64,000 nt of DNA from Candidatus Omnitrophota bacterium (GTDB lineage Bacteria > Omnitrophota > Gorgyraeia > JAUYCX01), in the NCBI GenBank assembly GCA_030692045.1, contig JAUYCX010000095.1, positions 1 through 64,000 of the forward strand. Direction: 5' to 3'. A program made the translations under genes and the position numbers. The notes below the pieces were generated by a model. The model was not told the DNA's origin, made no database searches, and saw nothing but the letters and a program-made list of their open reading frames with translations. Below are positions 61,024 to 64,000 of this stretch, in pieces (within the stretch, counting starts at the first letter, position 1; each line of letters opens with the position of its first letter).

Positions 61024-61077
61024 AAGTGAGACCCAGACTTATGTCGGCTGTCGCCTCCATAAGTTATGTGCTCATTT
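61024..61077 (+). repeat. short family A element, copy A7
   Basis: A 54-bp version with the outer ends AAGTGA and TCATTT and a single hairpin ACTTATG/CATAAGT whose tip has GA/GA on the minus strand. H1 and H2 are missing. It lies between the aldehyde dehydrogenase stop and the GAGGAGAG of the next gene. Confidence 0.75.
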
Positions 61078-61091
61078 GAGGAGAGATTGTT

Positions 61092-61370
61092 ATGTCGCAA
61101 GATTTAAAATGGGATGAAACAGTGCTTAAAAAATTTAATCTGATGATTCAAAAGATGCCTTTATTTCATCGTCGCATTGCTGAGGATTTAGCCAGAAATA
61201 AAGCCGAGGCAAATGCTAAAGAAAGAAAATCAAATATTGTGCAAGAAATGGATGTAGTTAAAGCATTTTTTTCAGAAGTTCCCAAGCCATTTTATAGTTT
61301 GATGATTCGGCTGATGGAAAATGTAGGATTTGACTATAAGGAATTTGCTTTGAACCAAAAAATAAAATGA
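61092..61370 (+). CDS. PCP_red-like small helical protein
   Basis: A 92-residue helical protein resembling the small C-terminal domain of light-independent protochlorophyllide reductase subunit B (PCP_red): DLKWDETVLKKFN, then PLFHRRIAEDLARNKAEANAK-type helix and a VQEMDVVKAF segment. Such domains occur alone in non-phototrophs with unknown role. No cysteines are present. It overlaps the PanE-like gene by 4 bp. Confidence 0.6.
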   Translation: MSQDLKWDETVLKKFNLMIQKMPLFHRRIAEDLARNKAEANAKERKSNIVQEMDVVKAFFSEVPKPFYSLMIRLMENVGFDYKEFALNQKIK

Positions 61371-62374
61371 TAATATCAATTATTGGCGCAGGAGCAATTG
61401 GCAGTGTTGTTGCAGCTTATTTAACTAAAAAAGGTCAACAGGCTTTACTTGTTTGTCATCCTGAGCAGTTAGATGCCATCAAAGAAAAAGGCTTAAATGT
61501 CAATGGTGTAAGGGGAAGTTTTCATATCAATGTTGAGGCAGTTCCTATTTTGGATAGAGAGGTTGATTTAATCATTTTTGCAGTTAAGACTCAGGATATT
61601 GTAAAGGCAGCAATAGAAAATCAAAGATATTTAAAAGGAAAACCAGTTTTAACTACCCAAAATGGCGTTCAGGCGGATACACTTCTTTCAAAGATTGTAG
61701 ATAAAAACAATATTATAAGTTCCATTGTAATGTTTGGCGCAACTTATCTTGAGATAGGAAATGTGGTGCATAACTTTGAAGGCAGCTGGATTTTGGGAAG
61801 GGCATTTGGTCCAAATGATGAGTTAGTGCACAAAATAGGCGGCATTTTAAATGAGATTTTTCCTGTGGTTAAGACTGAAGAGATTATGCCAATGAAATAT
61901 TTAAAAATTTTTGTGAATGCCAACAATTGTATTCCAGCAATTTTGGGGCTTGGCATGCAGGAGTCGTTTGTTGATTTAGAGATAAGCCGTATAGGCATTT
62001 CTATTTGGAAGGAAGGCCTAAATATAGTAAATAAATCTAATATAAAATTAACTTCTTTGCCGGATTTTCCTTTAGAGCGCTTGATAAAATTAACTGCAAT
62101 GCCTTCAATGGAAGCAGCTAAAATATTTTCTGGAATTATGGTCAATCTAAGTAAAGAGCCTCTTTTCGGTTCAATATTACAGAGTATAAAAAGAGGCAGA
62201 AACTCTGAAATAGATTATATTAACGGTGAATTTGTTAACATTGCTAAGAAAAATAGTCTCTCTGCCCTACTAAATGAAAGACTGGTTAATATGGTTCATG
62301 AGGTTGAAAGAACTAAGTCATTTTTTAGCAAAGACAAACTAATGACAGCTACAAAAGATTTAATTAGTACATAG
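61367..62374 (+). CDS. panE: ketopantoate reductase family (PanE/ApbA) protein
   Basis: A 335-residue NADPH-dependent 2-oxoacid reductase. GAGAIGSVVAAYL is the nucleotide loop; VKTQD, TTQNGV and a lysine in MPMKYLKIFVNANN are the catalytic-site segments. It could make pantoate for CoA (panD is at 21849), but the context does not prove the substrate; other 2-hydroxyacid roles are possible. Confidence 0.82.
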   Translation: MIISIIGAGAIGSVVAAYLTKKGQQALLVCHPEQLDAIKEKGLNVNGVRGSFHINVEAVPILDREVDLIIFAVKTQDIVKAAIENQRYLKGKPVLTTQNGVQADTLLSKIVDKNNIISSIVMFGATYLEIGNVVHNFEGSWILGRAFGPNDELVHKIGGILNEIFPVVKTEEIMPMKYLKIFVNANNCIPAILGLGMQESFVDLEISRIGISIWKEGLNIVNKSNIKLTSLPDFPLERLIKLTAMPSMEAAKIFSGIMVNLSKEPLFGSILQSIKRGRNSEIDYINGEFVNIAKKNSLSALLNERLVNMVHEVERTKSFFSKDKLMTATKDLIST

Positions 62375-62387
62375 ATGAGGTTAAATT

Positions 62388-62987
62388 ATGATAGATTCAC
62401 CATTTCCCAAATTAAAACTTACTGTCAATAAAGTTGAGGGACACTGTTACCATGGATACAAAAAAGATGATGTGCTTATTTTAGAAGATTTTACTCATCC
62501 GCCGAAATATTTTTGTTTGGGTTTGGCGCATGTTTTATTTCCTGTAATATACGCCTTGAGTTTTGGAGCGAGGTTTCCTTTTATGGATAATCAGCGCTCT
62601 TTACTGATTACCTGCCCTGATGGCGGAAAATTAGAATTTAAAGCAGAGGTTTTGGATAAAAAAGGAAAAATAGAATTTATTCCCCAAGACCCGAATTGGA
62701 AAGGGCCAAAGCCAAAAAAGATGCGTTTAGAAGTGGTTAAGGCAAAAGGTAAATGTGCCTATAAATATAAGGTAGGAGATACATTTGAAGCAGAGGGATT
62801 AAAGTGTATCCCGGGATTTTGTGGCGCTGCATTTCATTGTGCTTTTCCTGCACTTTTTGCACTTAATTTTGGCGCTAATTTTTTCTTTATGAATGATCCT
62901 AATTCTATTGATACGGTAACCTGCCCCGATGGAGGCAATATCGTGTTCAAGGTGTCGAGAATAGAAGAAAATGAGTCTAAACCCTAA
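62388..62987 (+). CDS. TIGR04076 protein, tandem two-domain form
   Basis: A 199-residue protein made of two similar domains (about 8-88 and 108-190). Each has a GxC start (GHCYHGYKKDD, GKCAYKYKVGD), a central cysteine-rich helix, a FALNFGA-like segment and a final TCPDGG. This is the TIGR04076 pattern duplicated in one chain. Family function unknown. The last four codons and stop lie in repeat B3. Confidence 0.8.
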   Translation: MIDSPFPKLKLTVNKVEGHCYHGYKKDDVLILEDFTHPPKYFCLGLAHVLFPVIYALSFGARFPFMDNQRSLLITCPDGGKLEFKAEVLDKKGKIEFIPQDPNWKGPKPKKMRLEVVKAKGKCAYKYKVGDTFEAEGLKCIPGFCGAAFHCAFPALFALNFGANFFFMNDPNSIDTVTCPDGGNIVFKVSRIEENESKP

Positions 62988-63113
62988 ACACAAAACCCTA
63001 AACTCTAAACAAACTAAAAACTTAAAACTCAAAACACAAAACAATCTGTTTTGGATTTGGAGTTTTGGATTTTGGATTTGTTTAGGATTTAGAGTTTAGA
63101 ATTTAGGGTTTAT
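62977..63113. repeat. family B long palindrome, copy B3
   Basis: Left units AAACCCTAAA, AAACCCTAAACTC and AAACTTAAAAC face right units GTTTTGGATT, GTTTAGGATT, TTTAGAGTTTAG and TTTAGGGTTTA. It includes the stop codon of the TIGR04076 gene and ends 20 bp before the ketosynthase start. Confidence 0.83.
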
Positions 63114-63132
63114 TCTAAAAGAGGTGCGTTTT

Positions 63133-64000
63133 ATGGTAAAAAGAAGAGTTGCAATCACCGGGGTAGGAGTAATTTCTCCCAACGGCATTGGCAAAGAAAA
63201 ATTTTGGTATGGAATGTCAAACGGAATTTCCGCAGTTAAGCGCGTAACAGAGTTTGATGTTTCCGCATTTAACACCAAAATTGCTGCACAGGTTAGAGAC
63301 TTTGACCCCTTAGAATTTGGTTTAACACACAATGAAGTTATCCGGATGGATAGATATGTGCAATTTGCAATTGTAGCAGCTCAAATGGCATTGGAAGATT
63401 CTGGTTTAAATTTAGAAAAAATAGATAGGAACAGGATGGGTGTGTCTTTAGCCAATGCAATTTGCGGCACAAAGTATATGGAAGAGGAATTTGCTTTAGT
63501 TACCAATAGCGGACACGAACCAATTGACCCCTCATTAGTGCGGCCTGATTTGTATGATGCCTCGATGTTTAATACCCCCTCCAGTGAAATATCAGCAAAA
63601 TATAAACTTAATGGCATCTGTAACACAATCTCTACAGGTTGCACAGCTGGAACTGATTCTGTGGGATTTTCTCTGGAGTCCATTCAGGATGGAGATGTAG
63701 ATATTTTAATTACTGGTGCAGCAGAAGCGCCCATAACACCCATTACCTTTGGTGCATTTGATGTGGTAAATGTTTTATCTACGAGAAATGATGAACCGGA
63801 AAAAGCCTCTCGGCCATTTGATGCTAAGAGAAATGGCTTTGTGCTTTCTGAAGGCTGCGGAATTTTAATCTTAGAAGAATTAGAGCATGCCTTAAAAAGA
63901 AACGCGCATATTTATTGCGAGGTTATTGGCTACGGCACATCCAATAATGCCTTTCATATGACGGATTTACCAGCTGATGGAGTTGCTATGGCAGATTGTA
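63133..64000 (+). CDS. FabF-like beta-ketoacyl synthase, cut by window end
   Basis: The first 289 residues of a KAS II-type condensing enzyme; the gene runs off the window. It starts MVKRRVAITGVGVISPNG after GAGGTG. The nucleophile is C170 in STGCTAGTDSVG, followed by ITGAAEAPI and the RPFDAKRNGFVLSEG region. The two catalytic histidines lie beyond the edge. With the acyl-CoA ligase upstream it may serve a specialised acyl or polyketide product rather than bulk fatty acid synthesis; that is inference. Confidence 0.88.
   Translation, partial: MVKRRVAITGVGVISPNGIGKEKFWYGMSNGISAVKRVTEFDVSAFNTKIAAQVRDFDPLEFGLTHNEVIRMDRYVQFAIVAAQMALEDSGLNLEKIDRNRMGVSLANAICGTKYMEEEFALVTNSGHEPIDPSLVRPDLYDASMFNTPSSEISAKYKLNGICNTISTGCTAGTDSVGFSLESIQDGDVDILITGAAEAPITPITFGAFDVVNVLSTRNDEPEKASRPFDAKRNGFVLSEGCGILILEELEHALKRNAHIYCEVIGYGTSNNAFHMTDLPADGVAMADC

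Overview
The window is a low-GC bacterial chromosome segment, densely packed and almost entirely on the + strand; a single GH1 glycosidase is on the - strand. Many genes overlap by 4-50 bp. An MlaE/MlaF/MlaD lipid-transport set and two lipoprotein signal peptides point to a diderm cell. A membrane-bound [NiFe] hydrogenase, [FeFe]-type radical-SAM maturases, acetate kinase/phosphotransacetylase, many radical-SAM enzymes and no respiratory oxidase point to a fermentative, H2-metabolising anaerobe. The gene mix and repeat-rich intergenic DNA recall uncultured candidate phyla such as Omnitrophota. That placement is inference, because there is no rRNA gene here.

Region 1 (1-14.3 kb) is a sulfur-assimilation and tetrapyrrole block. 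A leader with a promoter, a c-di-GMP-I-type riboswitch and an intrinsic terminator precedes cysH, a PiT-family permease and a JAMM protease. Then come hemA, a short hemC, fused cobA-hemD, hemB and hemL, which together give uroporphyrinogen III and precorrin-2, the route to siroheme. They are followed by a ThiS-cysteine synthase fusion, a siroheme sulfite reductase carrying HEPN-like and TusA domains, threonine synthase, a MoaD-like carrier ending in GG plus two residues, a MoeB-like E1 and a NIL-domain protein. The likely logic is sulfate/APS to sulfite to sulfide, sulfide loaded on small carrier proteins, then cysteine or homocysteine.

Region 2 (14.3-38.5 kb) is mixed housekeeping: DUF3047, Pit/DUF47 phosphate uptake, thioredoxin, a DRTGG protein with pta and ackA, panD, def, lipA, trxB, GTP-PEPCK, a YbhN/AglD-type membrane protein, a NYN nuclease, an MBL-fold hydrolase, the Mla operon, a cobalamin adenosyltransferase, GH1, a flippase, a zinc alcohol dehydrogenase, an LsrF/FbaB-like aldolase, a peptidoglycan-binding lipoprotein, a 59-residue membrane protein and amrS.

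Region 3 (38.5-54.5 kb) is the most notable. It holds a group 4 (Mbh/Ech-like) [NiFe] hydrogenase with a complete Mrp-type antiporter module, preceded by AsrA/AsrB-like iron-sulfur and FAD/NAD subunits. A maturation endopeptidase, a ThiF-family E1, HydG, and HydE fused to an N-terminal HypC domain follow. A palindromic promoter element and a Rex-like operator precede the operon.

Region 4 (54.5-64 kb) has a PadR regulator, a palindromic operator, an acyl-CoA ligase, and a nucleoside phosphorylase, MtnA-like isomerase, class II aldolase-SCP2 fusion and aldehyde dehydrogenase. These fit salvage of 5'-deoxyadenosine or methylthioadenosine. A PCP_red-like protein, a PanE-like reductase, a duplicated TIGR04076 protein and the start of a FabF-like ketosynthase complete it.

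Several families of structured intergenic repeats run through the window. The main one (family A, eight copies) is a composite of two inverted hairpins, each with two tandem GA/GA internal loops, around a long central stem. It usually starts at the stop codon of one gene and ends just before the next start codon. No tRNA, rRNA, CRISPR array or transposase gene was seen.
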